The notes under the pieces are model-generated. The model was not told the DNA's origin. It was given only the letters and a program-made list of their open reading frames with translations, and searched no databases. A program made the position numbers and the translations under genes. Below, piece after piece: positions 1 to 5,710 of a stretch of DNA of 5,710 nt. The stretch comes from Prevotellaceae bacterium (GTDB taxonomy: Bacteria > Bacteroidota > Bacteroidia > Bacteroidales > UBA932): positions 1 through 5,710 of the forward strand of contig JAITKG010000003.1 of the NCBI GenBank assembly GCA_031278495.1, in the 5' to 3' direction. Each line of letters opens with the position of its first letter. Positions within the stretch are counted from its first letter, which is position 1.

Positions 1-82
1 AGTTCGATGTTAATGTGGTTTTGTGCCAATGCAGAAAAGCCCAATCCCGTAAGGGAAAGAAAAGGAAGAAAAAATTTTTCAT
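1..82 (-). CDS. 5' end of a probable secreted-protein gene, start out of frame with its signal peptide; runs off the window
   Basis: An ATG at 82-80 follows an AT-rich leader 48 bases after the helicase stop codon. Read as written it gives MKNFFFLFFPLRDWAF..., which is not a convincing signal peptide, although it stays open to the window edge. The frame one base over reads FFLPFLSLTGLGFSALA followed by QNHINIE, a textbook Sec signal h-region with an A-L-A/Q cleavage site, but it has no ATG. The ATG is followed by five A then six T. One extra A or T in that run would join the ATG to the signal peptide (MKKFFLPF... or MKNFFLPF...). I infer that the gene encodes an exported protein and that the run is either a phase-variable tract, a real frameshift or a base-calling error. 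Only about 27 codons are visible, so the family cannot be named. Confidence 0.5.
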   Translation of the reverse strand, partial: MKNFFFLFFPLRDWAFLHWHKTTLTSN

Positions 83-130
83 AATTGTATTTTTTTGGTT
101 TTCTGTTTGAACATTCCTGAAAACTACTGT

Positions 131-2305
131 TTATTTTTCCATTGTCCTGATAAAGTCATTCAGCACCGCTTTTATTTCCATGTAGCTGTAGTTCCTGCCA
201 AGCTGGTCTTTTATGGAAGAGATAGAAGTGTTTGTGCCGTTGATTATGGATTTCACCAGCGGTGAAATTACCGCTATTTTTTCCGGCGGCACTAAATCTG
301 TTACCGCCACTTCGCCGGTTTTGATAAACGAAGTTAAATGTCCTTCAATGGTGGATACGGCAAAGTTCCGTTCTTTTGCAATTTCTGCAATGGTTTTCCC
401 GTTGCGGAATAATTCCAGGCTGATGCGTTGCGTTTCGCCTTTGGGCGCTTTTTCTTTTTTTTCTTTGGGCGCTTTCTGCACTTCGAGAATATCTTTTTTG
501 CGCAACGGCGGCAACGGGGTATTTTCTATCATCATTGGTTCGTCGTTGTAACGGACGGTGGCAAGGCGCATGGTAAAAAGGATAATATCGTCTTCCAATT
601 CGTGCAGCTTTCGCCAATAGGTTTTGGCTTTTTTCATGCGCATGAAAGAAGCCTTGTGGAATTGCAGCGGTTGCAGAATGTGGTTACGGATTTCTTCATA
701 GAAATACACAACGGCTTTGGTGCACCGCTCTTTCAGCAGGGCGGCGTTTTGATTGCCGGGTGAAGCGGACATAATTTGTTCAAGCTGTTCTTGAAAACGC
801 CGCGCCACCTTTTCCTGCCGCAAGGCGGTTGCATACAGTTGTTCCGATAATTCGTGCGCGCTTTGCAATTCATCCGAAATTTTATCGGCGGTCAGGCGGC
901 GGTAATCGTATAATAAATCTGCCAAAGGTTTCCAGTCGAAATATTGAATAAGCCGTTCCGCCCAAAATCGTTGTTTCGCTTCTGCCAGCGACTTTTCGAG
1001 CAGGTTGGCGGGTTGTTCGTTGCGCGAAAAAGCAACCGCATGCGCATCGGTTAAAACACATTCCGGCGTAATCGGCGATTGCAGGATAATTCCTTCCAGC
1101 GAAGTGCAGCGGCTTAACGCCACGTATGCTTGTCCGGCGGCAAAAGCGCGCCCGGCGTCGATAACCACATGGTCGAACGTAAGTCCTTGGCTTTTGTGAA
1201 TGGTGATAGCCCATGCCAGCCGCACCGGATATTGCCGGAAAGAACCTAATTCTTCTTCTTCAATTTCATTTTTCTCTTTGTTTAGCGTATAGCGGACATT
1301 TTTCCACACTTCCGGCGTCAATGGGAATGCCTCCTGGCTGCCTTCGGGGCGGACAAGGATTTTGTCACCGGAAATGCCGGTTATTTCAGCGATTTTACCA
1401 TTGTAGTAACGGCGTTCATCGCCGGAGTCATTTTTGATGAACATGATTTGCGCTCCCGCTTTCAATTGCAACTGCTTATCGGTAGGCAATGCATATTCGG
1501 GGAATTCGCCGGTGATTTCACCGGGAAAAGTGTAAGCCGGTTGGGGAATAGCGGCTAACCTTTCCGTGTTGATACGGTCGGCTTGGTAATTGTGCGTGCA
1601 CAAAATAATCTGTTTATTATCGCCGGCAGGCTGGTAGCGGGGTTGGTAGCGTTCGTTCAACAAGGCGCGGTCGGTTTCCGAAAGCTCGTTGTTACGCAAG
1701 CGGTTCAACAAATCAACGAACTGTTGTTCGCGTTGCCGGTACACTTTTTTTAATTCCAAATATAACGGCGGCACGTGTTGCAAGGCTTTTGCATGAAAGA
1801 AAAACGGACTTTCATAATATTCTTTCAATAATGTCCATTCTTCTTCTTTTACTACCGGCGGCAACTGGAACAAATCACCGATATACAACATCTGGATTCC
1901 GCCAAATGGTTTGTGGCTACGGCGTATAAAACGCAAAGTGGCGTCAATGGCGTCAAGCATGTCGGCGCGCAACATGCTCACTTCGTCGATAATCAATAAT
2001 TCGGCTTGCCGCAGCAGGTCTTGTTTTTGTTTGCTGAATTTAAAGGTATCTTTTATCCGGCTGTTGGGGATGTACGGTTCAAACGGCAACTGGAACAGGG
2101 AATGCAGCGTAACGCCGCCGGCATTGATAGCCGCCACGCTTGTGGGCGCAGCCACCAATGCCCGTTTATGGCTATGCTGCGAAATGTATTTTAAAAAAGT
2201 CGTTTTTCCCGTACCCGCTTTTCCCGTAAGGAATAAATGTAGCGACGTCTGATTTACAAAATCAACAGCTAAACGGAAAACAGGGTCTGAATTATTGATG
2301 GTCAT
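131..2305 (-). CDS. PIF1-like superfamily 1B DNA helicase with C-terminal helix-turn-helix domain
   Basis: A 724-residue ATP-dependent DNA helicase of the PIF1/RecD-like SF1B group, expected to be cytoplasmic and to act 5' to 3' on DNA (family knowledge). Visible motifs are Walker A GKAGTGKTT (residues 28-36), motif Ia APTSVAAINAGGVTLHS (53-69), Walker B IIDEVSM (105-111), motif III GDLFQLPPV (143-151), VYRQ (188-191), motif V with HKSQG (370-374) and motif VI YVALSRC (394-400) with the arginine finger. Residues 430-600 are helical and charged. A Lys/Glu-rich linker (about 602-625) then leads to a helix-turn-helix segment (about 627-667, with TIAEIAKERNFAVSTIEGHL) resembling the HTH_40 type seen at helicase C-termini in Bacteroidetes. 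I chose the ATG at 2305 because the open frame continues upstream to 2620 only by overlapping the end of the glycosyltransferase gene, and the added residues resemble no helicase. No Shine-Dalgarno is seen, as is usual in Bacteroidetes. The domain call is firm; the cellular role and the exact specificity are unknown. Confidence 0.9.
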   Translation of the reverse strand: MTINNSDPVFRLAVDFVNQTSLHLFLTGKAGTGKTTFLKYISQHSHKRALVAAPTSVAAINAGGVTLHSLFQLPFEPYIPNSRIKDTFKFSKQKQDLLRQAELLIIDEVSMLRADMLDAIDATLRFIRRSHKPFGGIQMLYIGDLFQLPPVVKEEEWTLLKEYYESPFFFHAKALQHVPPLYLELKKVYRQREQQFVDLLNRLRNNELSETDRALLNERYQPRYQPAGDNKQIILCTHNYQADRINTERLAAIPQPAYTFPGEITGEFPEYALPTDKQLQLKAGAQIMFIKNDSGDERRYYNGKIAEITGISGDKILVRPEGSQEAFPLTPEVWKNVRYTLNKEKNEIEEEELGSFRQYPVRLAWAITIHKSQGLTFDHVVIDAGRAFAAGQAYVALSRCTSLEGIILQSPITPECVLTDAHAVAFSRNEQPANLLEKSLAEAKQRFWAERLIQYFDWKPLADLLYDYRRLTADKISDELQSAHELSEQLYATALRQEKVARRFQEQLEQIMSASPGNQNAALLKERCTKAVVYFYEEIRNHILQPLQFHKASFMRMKKAKTYWRKLHELEDDIILFTMRLATVRYNDEPMMIENTPLPPLRKKDILEVQKAPKEKKEKAPKGETQRISLELFRNGKTIAEIAKERNFAVSTIEGHLTSFIKTGEVAVTDLVPPEKIAVISPLVKSIINGTNTSISSIKDQLGRNYSYMEIKAVLNDFIRTMEK
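439..475. repeat. 13-bp direct repeat flanking an A/T8 run inside the helicase linker
   Basis: CTTTGGGCGCTTT occurs at 439-451 and 463-475, 24 bases apart (eight codons), with eight consecutive T on the plus strand between them (455-462). It encodes the duplicated KAPK pieces of the basic linker between helicase core and helix-turn-helix domain. It is most simply a slippage-type duplication in low-complexity coding sequence. Confidence 0.75.
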
Positions 2306-2333
2306 AAATTTTGTTTCACTGGAAATAATGCAA

Positions 2334-2341
2334 CAAAGATA
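2334..2341 (-). promoter_or_regulatory. Possible Bacteroidetes -7 element upstream of the helicase
   Basis: On the minus strand, in the 46-base gap between glycosyltransferase stop and helicase start, TATCTTTG matches the Bacteroidetes -7 consensus TAnnTTTG exactly. It lies 28 bases before the helicase ATG, a normal distance for a short leader. No TTTG is present 19-21 bases further upstream, so the -33 element is missing. The helicase may therefore have its own weak promoter as well as read-through from the gene upstream. Confidence 0.4.
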
Positions 2342-2351
2342 ATCATAATTC

Positions 2352-4043
2352 TCAATTCTCCGGTAGTCGCGCGAGGAACACAAAGCCGTTTTTCTCGTAC
2401 AGCAGTTGCACGCCGGGTGTTTCTTCGCAAAAGCGGGCGACGCCGTCGGTATTTTTCCGCAGGATAAAATAAGCCGGCTTGTCAATAGCGCCGGTGCGCA
2501 GCCATTCTTCGCCGGCATATTTCCCGGCAGGCGTCCGTTGCCCGTAGAAATAATGCGCATACGTGCGGAATGTGGGATGAATGTAATTATCTTCCGCCGC
2601 TTTGGACTGGTAAAATTCAATCACGGCGTTTTGGGTATATTTTTCTACCTGTAACGGGTAAATATATATCACGGCGGCGATAAAAAGCGCCGCGCCGCCG
2701 GCAAGTCCGGCAAAGGCTTTGGACGGTTTTTCCTTTTTCAGGAAATAAAAAAACCAGCCAACCGCCGCAAGCAGCGCCACGCCCAGCAACGGCTCAAAAC
2801 CATACCAGCTGGAGGCGGCTTCCAAATTGCCCCGCGTAAATTCGTCCACCACCGGCAGGAGGCGGGTTTTCAGGCGGTCGATGAACGGCAGTATGCCCGT
2901 CAGCAATGCCCAAAGGACGGCAACAGCCGCCAGCAACGCCTTTACATAGCCCGGTATACGGAGTTTATGCGCCATAGCCCTGTCTGCCACCCATGCCGCA
3001 AGGAACGTCAGCGGGAAATAGCACATCGACGAATAATGCACGATTTTGGTGGTTACGATGGTGAATAACAACAAGACCACCCAAAAGAGCGTCATTTGCC
3101 ACCGGAAGAAATGCCGTACCTCCGCATCGTCTTCCTGCCGCAACGCCCTGCGCCCGAAAGCAGGCAATGCCAACAGGGAAGCCGGGAATACGCCGAAAAA
3201 CAAAACAACGAAATGGTAGAGCGGGAATCCGCCATGCCCGGCGTCGGGCGTGGAGAACAGGCGTACCTGATAGGCGATAAATTCGCGGATGGTATCGCCG
3301 CCGCCGTGCAGCCACAGCAACAAATACCAAAAACCGCCGGTGAACGCCGCCACAGCGGCAAATACGCCCGCCTGTTTCCAGCGCACGGGACGCGGGGACG
3401 GGAGCGCGGAGGGTGAACGCTTAAAATGTTGAATAACCAAACAGGCGCCGGAGGCAAGCAGGAAAACCAGCAGTCCGACGGGACCTTTGGTGAGCATCGC
3501 CAGCCCGGTAAATAACGCCGACAATGCGGCTTGCGGCAGTCCATTCCCTGTGCGGCGCGGCGACGTAAGGCGGATGGAATAATATACCCCCAGGAAAATA
3601 AACAGGTTGAACCAGGGGTCGATAATGCCCGATTTGAAATAAAAGAACGGCAGCAGCGAGCAACCGTAAGCTGCCACCCATAGCAGCCCGAACCGTTGTC
3701 CTTTCAAGCGTTTCCCGACGTTGTATAACACCAGTAAGGTAATGATCCCGCAAAGGGCATTCGGGAGGCGCGCCGCAAATTCGTTGACGCCAAATATTCT
3801 CATTGCTATTACTTGCAGCCAGAAGAACAACGGCGGTTTTTCCCAGAACGGGACGAAATCAATTTGCACCCGCAGGTAATCGCCGGTAACCAGCATTTCC
3901 CGCGCCGATTCGGCAAAGTTGATTTCATCCCAGTCGAACAGGTGCACTGCGCCCAGTCCGGGAATAAATAATAATGCCGCCAGCAGGGCGATGCAAAATT
4001 GACCATTTAGGGATTTACTATTTAGGGATTTACTATTGACCAT
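2352..4043 (-). CDS. GT39/ArnT-like integral membrane glycosyltransferase
   Basis: A 563-residue polytopic inner-membrane protein of the PMT/ArnT type (GT39 or GT83-like, GT-C fold). Members of this family move a sugar from a polyprenyl-phosphate carrier to a lipid or protein acceptor on the periplasmic side. The first periplasmic loop carries the expected acidic motif DWDE (37-40) followed by AESAREM, then EKPPLFFW (68-75), ARLPN (91-95), LTKGP (184-188) and TKIVHYSSMCYFPL (332-345). I count about 11-13 hydrophobic segments between residues 15 and 462, followed by a soluble C-terminal part (about 465-563) as in ArnT. Length is normal for the family. The ATG at 4043 is the only usable in-frame start; residues 4-13 are SKSLN twice, encoded by the tandem repeat block, so the native N-terminus may have been altered. 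The PHP gene lies 177 bases upstream and the helicase 46 bases downstream on the same strand. Donor and acceptor cannot be deduced; there is no evidence that it makes aminoarabinose-lipid A. Confidence 0.88.
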   Translation of the reverse strand: MVNSKSLNSKSLNGQFCIALLAALLFIPGLGAVHLFDWDEINFAESAREMLVTGDYLRVQIDFVPFWEKPPLFFWLQVIAMRIFGVNEFAARLPNALCGIITLLVLYNVGKRLKGQRFGLLWVAAYGCSLLPFFYFKSGIIDPWFNLFIFLGVYYSIRLTSPRRTGNGLPQAALSALFTGLAMLTKGPVGLLVFLLASGACLVIQHFKRSPSALPSPRPVRWKQAGVFAAVAAFTGGFWYLLLWLHGGGDTIREFIAYQVRLFSTPDAGHGGFPLYHFVVLFFGVFPASLLALPAFGRRALRQEDDAEVRHFFRWQMTLFWVVLLLFTIVTTKIVHYSSMCYFPLTFLAAWVADRAMAHKLRIPGYVKALLAAVAVLWALLTGILPFIDRLKTRLLPVVDEFTRGNLEAASSWYGFEPLLGVALLAAVGWFFYFLKKEKPSKAFAGLAGGAALFIAAVIYIYPLQVEKYTQNAVIEFYQSKAAEDNYIHPTFRTYAHYFYGQRTPAGKYAGEEWLRTGAIDKPAYFILRKNTDGVARFCEETPGVQLLYEKNGFVFLARLPEN

Positions 4044-4110
4044 TTAGGGATTGACTATTTAAGGATTTACTATTGACCATTGACTATTTAAGGATTTACT
4101 ATTGACCATT
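4001..4110. repeat. Tandem repeat block (29-bp x2, 15-bp x2, plus partial copies)
   Basis: Two exact 29-bp copies sit head to tail at 4053-4081 and 4082-4110. To their left are two exact 15-bp copies, TTTAGGGATTTACTA, at 4006-4020 and 4021-4035, and a 15-bp element GACCATTTAGGGATT at 4001-4015 and 4038-4052. All are built from the same short words (GACCATT, GACTATT, TTTA[AG]GGATT). On the minus strand the 18-mer ATGGTCAATAGTAAATCC occurs exactly three times, starting at 4109, 4080 and 4043; only the last opens the glycosyltransferase frame, while the other two hit stops after 15-16 codons. The structure suggests repeat growth by slippage or unequal recombination across the start of that gene. 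Confidence 0.93.
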
Positions 4111-4120
4111 GATTACTTCG

Positions 4121-4247
4121 TTTACCCTTTCACCCTTTACCCTTCACCTTTTACCTTTTACCCTTCACCTTTCACCCTTCACCTTTTACCCTTTACCCTT
4201 CGCCTTTTACCCTTTACCTTTCACCCTTTACCTTTCGTCCTTTTACC
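4121..4247. repeat. Degenerate heptamer array, YTTYRCC on plus strand / GGYRAAR on minus strand
   Basis: About 18 units of a seven-base motif follow one another without spacers. On the plus strand the units are TTTTACC, CTTTACC, CTTCACC, TTTCACC and the rarer CTTCGCC and TTTCGTC; the first unit is 6 bases and two units are 8 bases long, all others exactly 7. The plus strand is almost pure pyrimidine, so the minus (coding-direction) transcript is purine-rich with GGTAAAA / GGTGAAR words. Similar low-complexity GGTGAA/GGTAAA tracts occur in intergenic regions of various Bacteroidetes (general recollection, not checked). The right end of the array overlaps the last codons of the PHP-protein gene. 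No coding role on the plus strand is credible. Confidence 0.95.
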
Positions 4248-5453
4248 TTTTTTATATCTTGCCGCTACTGCGCCTGCTGCGATGAAGAGCAGGGCGGCGA
4301 CGGCAATTATCAGCCGTTGCCGGCAGGTGGCGGCATGGTCGATTTCTGCCAGCAGTTGTTTGGGCGGCTGTTTGCCGTCAATGCTGCGTACGACGGGGTT
4401 CAGGTAATAAATCAACCCGTTGCCGTCTTCGAGCGTAACGCGGACATACGTGTCTTCCGGGCGGAGGGGACAGGCGGCGGCACAGGTATCCGTCGCCTGC
4501 GCCAGCGCTTTCCCGCCGCTGCCGGTAAAAGTAATCATGCTCATGGGACGTTCCCACGCAACGGACAGGGTATCGTTCCTTACCGTGATACCGGCGGGAA
4601 AAGAAACTTTCCCGGCTATCATACGTTTTTCTTCCCACGACGGCGCAGCGGTTTCCGGGAAACGTACGCCAAACGCCGCACCCCGCCGGATGCCGGAAAG
4701 GATATCATGGCGGCGGGTTGAGGGGGCATGGATGAACACGGCGCATTGCTGTACCCTGACGAGGTCGGTTATCGTATGCGCATCGTCGTTGGCGGTCAGC
4801 CATACGCTGTGACCGCTGGTCAGCGCGGTATCCCAATGGGCAGTCCACGTATGCCACGTATTAAGTATTTCGACGAGGTCGTAGCGCGAAAGGTATTTGA
4901 AATCCTCCGCCCGGTATCCGTCGCGCAATCCGGGATGGTTAAGCGCCAGCACTTCGCAGCGGTTTCCCAGCAAGTCGATGATATGTTGTTTTTGGTGGAT
5001 ATTTTGGGAAAACGCATAGTCGCGCCACAATACCTTCCCGTCGTTTCCCATCGGCAACTGGTGCGTTTTGCTGACGCCATAACCATGTTCGTAGCAGGGG
5101 ATATAACCGGGCGAAGGAGCGCCGGCAGTGTCCACGTGCATGTAGTTGGAAATTGCCACCACGTCGTACCGCAAACTTTTATAGGCAGCCACCACAGTAT
5201 CGCGGTCGTTTTCGCCATTCGTCCAGCCGCCCCAGCTTTTGGTATGCAGGTGGAAAATCGCCTTTTTCCAACCGCCGGCGTCCAGCCCGGCATAAGGGTT
5301 ATAGAAATACGCGCCCGAAAACGGTTGCGGCTCGCTAAAGGCATACACCGGGCAAGTGGCATAAAACCACGCCTGCGTAACGGCTAAAAACGCCACCGGC
5401 AAGCCAATCAACACAGAGAGGCATACGGCAATAATTTTAATCATTCGTTTCAT
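4221..5453 (-). CDS. Membrane-anchored PHP-domain (metal-dependent phosphoesterase-like) protein
   Basis: A 410-residue protein with a hydrophobic segment at each end (about 5-27 and 381-398), both flanked by basic residues on the side predicted to be cytoplasmic, so residues 28-380 should face the periplasm. The central part looks like a PHP domain: HLHT (68-71), AISNYMH (100-106) at the place of the usual TDH motif, YEHG (121-124), a histidine at 131, LNHPG (171-175) and NDDAH (222-226). These would give most of the PHP metal ligands (H68, H70, E122, H173, D224, H226); the second motif is unusual, with N103-Y104 where D-H is normal. Family knowledge points to hydrolysis of a phosphoester, but the substrate is unknown. 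Residues 275-360 look like a small beta-rich domain. The last ten residues (KKGKRTKGKG) and the stop are encoded by the heptamer array. The ATG at 5453 (MKRMIK) is preceded by AT-rich DNA without a clear promoter; the ATG three codons on is an alternative start. Confidence 0.78.
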   Translation of the reverse strand: MKRMIKIIAVCLSVLIGLPVAFLAVTQAWFYATCPVYAFSEPQPFSGAYFYNPYAGLDAGGWKKAIFHLHTKSWGGWTNGENDRDTVVAAYKSLRYDVVAISNYMHVDTAGAPSPGYIPCYEHGYGVSKTHQLPMGNDGKVLWRDYAFSQNIHQKQHIIDLLGNRCEVLALNHPGLRDGYRAEDFKYLSRYDLVEILNTWHTWTAHWDTALTSGHSVWLTANDDAHTITDLVRVQQCAVFIHAPSTRRHDILSGIRRGAAFGVRFPETAAPSWEEKRMIAGKVSFPAGITVRNDTLSVAWERPMSMITFTGSGGKALAQATDTCAAACPLRPEDTYVRVTLEDGNGLIYYLNPVVRSIDGKQPPKQLLAEIDHAATCRQRLIIAVAALLFIAAGAVAARYKKGKRTKGKG

Positions 5454-5561
5454 GCGCTGTTTTCCATGAAAATTTTTACAAAGAAAAGGAAAATTTATGA
5501 AAAGACCATGATTTTTTGGCTAAATCTTTTTTGGAGGCGGTATAAATGCTTCATGCTATGC

Positions 5562-5580
5562 GCCCGCAATGACGGCGGGC
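5562..5580. other. Small GC-rich hairpin in the upstream region
   Basis: GCCCGC (5562-5567) pairs perfectly with GCGGGC (5575-5580) around a 7-base loop, AATGACG, in otherwise AT-rich DNA, followed on the plus strand by TTTACTG. On the minus strand it reads GCCCGCCGTCATTGCGGGC, similar in flavour to dispersed REP-like hairpins. The T-run is too short for a good intrinsic terminator, and no plus-strand gene ends here. It could be a remnant repeat or lie in the leader of the PHP gene. Confidence 0.4.
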
Positions 5581-5658
5581 TTTACTGCCGAACAATATGC
5601 TGCCTCGCCCGGAACGCAAAATTTAATATATCAACCGGATAAAAAAAGCTGCCTGTTT

Positions 5659-5689
5659 TTTGCCGAATTAAAAATTCTTTTTACCTTTG
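5659..5689 (+). promoter_or_regulatory. Bacteroidetes-type promoter reading rightward out of the window
   Basis: TTTG at 5659-5662 and TACCTTTG at 5682-5689 are separated by 19 bases, matching the known Bacteroidetes primary-sigma consensus TTTG-N19-21-TAnnTTTG exactly. Transcription would start roughly 5-8 bases after 5689, so the gene it drives lies beyond the right edge and is divergent from the PHP-protein gene. The rest of 5454-5658 shows only the hairpin at 5562-5580 and AT-rich sequence. Confidence 0.7.
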
Positions 5690-5710
5690 CAGATATTTTA
5701 TGCTCTTTAA

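Noticed and set aside
2306..2620. 105-codon upstream extension of the helicase reading frame
   Set aside because: It would overlap 269 bases of the glycosyltransferase gene, the extra residues look like out-of-frame translation of that gene, and a sensible ATG (MTINNSD...) lies just before the Walker A region.
4001..4110. Small CRISPR array
   Set aside because: The 29-bp copies are directly adjacent with no spacers between them, and there are no cas genes.
4102..4407. Plus-strand reading frame through the heptamer array (YPFTLYPSPFTF...)
   Set aside because: Three heptamers make 21 bases, so any frame without a stop stays open; the product is a seven-residue hydrophobic repeat that then runs antisense through the PHP gene. 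No start context or family similarity.
4728..5387. 219-codon plus-strand reading frame
   Set aside because: It is antisense to the PHP-domain gene, whose motifs are clear on the other strand; its protein shows no recognisable domain.
5450..5467. Five-codon upstream frame (MENSA) whose TGA overlaps the ATG of the PHP gene
   Set aside because: An ATGA overlap could mean translational coupling, but so short a frame arises easily by chance and nothing else supports it.
5470..5485. Minus-strand promoter for the PHP gene at the sequence TTTTCTTTG
   Set aside because: It matches seven of eight -7 positions but lacks the essential A of TAnnTTTG and has no TTTG at the right distance upstream.
5569..5710. 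Plus-strand open frame of about 47 codons from an ATG to the right edge
   Set aside because: It starts inside the hairpin, runs across the consensus promoter and has no recognisable protein character; it is probably a chance open frame.

Overview
The window looks like a piece of a Bacteroidetes (Bacteroidia-like) chromosome. Three things suggest this: promoter elements of the TTTG / TAnnTTTG type, AT-rich leaders without Shine-Dalgarno sequences, and the families present (a PIF1-type helicase with a C-terminal helix-turn-helix tail, an ArnT/PMT-type GT39 glycosyltransferase, and a membrane-anchored PHP protein). I cannot assign a genus.

Layout: all recognisable genes lie on the minus strand, so they read from right to left. 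From the right edge: a 257-base upstream region (5454-5710) holding a small GC-rich hairpin and a rightward promoter for a gene outside the window; a membrane-anchored PHP-domain protein (5453-4221); a 177-base spacer that is almost entirely repeats (a 29-bp/15-bp tandem block at 4001-4110 and a degenerate heptamer array at 4121-4247); a GT39-family membrane glycosyltransferase (4043-2352); a PIF1-like helicase (2305-131) with a possible promoter element of its own; and, at the left edge, the first ~27 codons of what looks like a secreted protein, whose start codon is one base out of frame with a very good signal peptide.

Functionally, the PHP protein and the GT39 enzyme are both inner-membrane proteins with their active sites probably facing the periplasm. 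They may act on the same envelope glycoconjugate, but this rests on adjacency alone. The helicase is a DNA-metabolism gene with no evident link to them. There is no phage, CRISPR, IS or toxin-antitoxin signature.

The most unusual part is the repeat-filled spacer, because it reaches into both neighbouring genes. The heptamer array encodes the last ten residues and the stop codon of the PHP protein, and the 29-bp/15-bp block supplies the start codon and first residues of the glycosyltransferase. The second notable point is the off-frame signal peptide at the left edge, where adding one base to an A/T homopolymer run would restore a normal lipid-free Sec signal.
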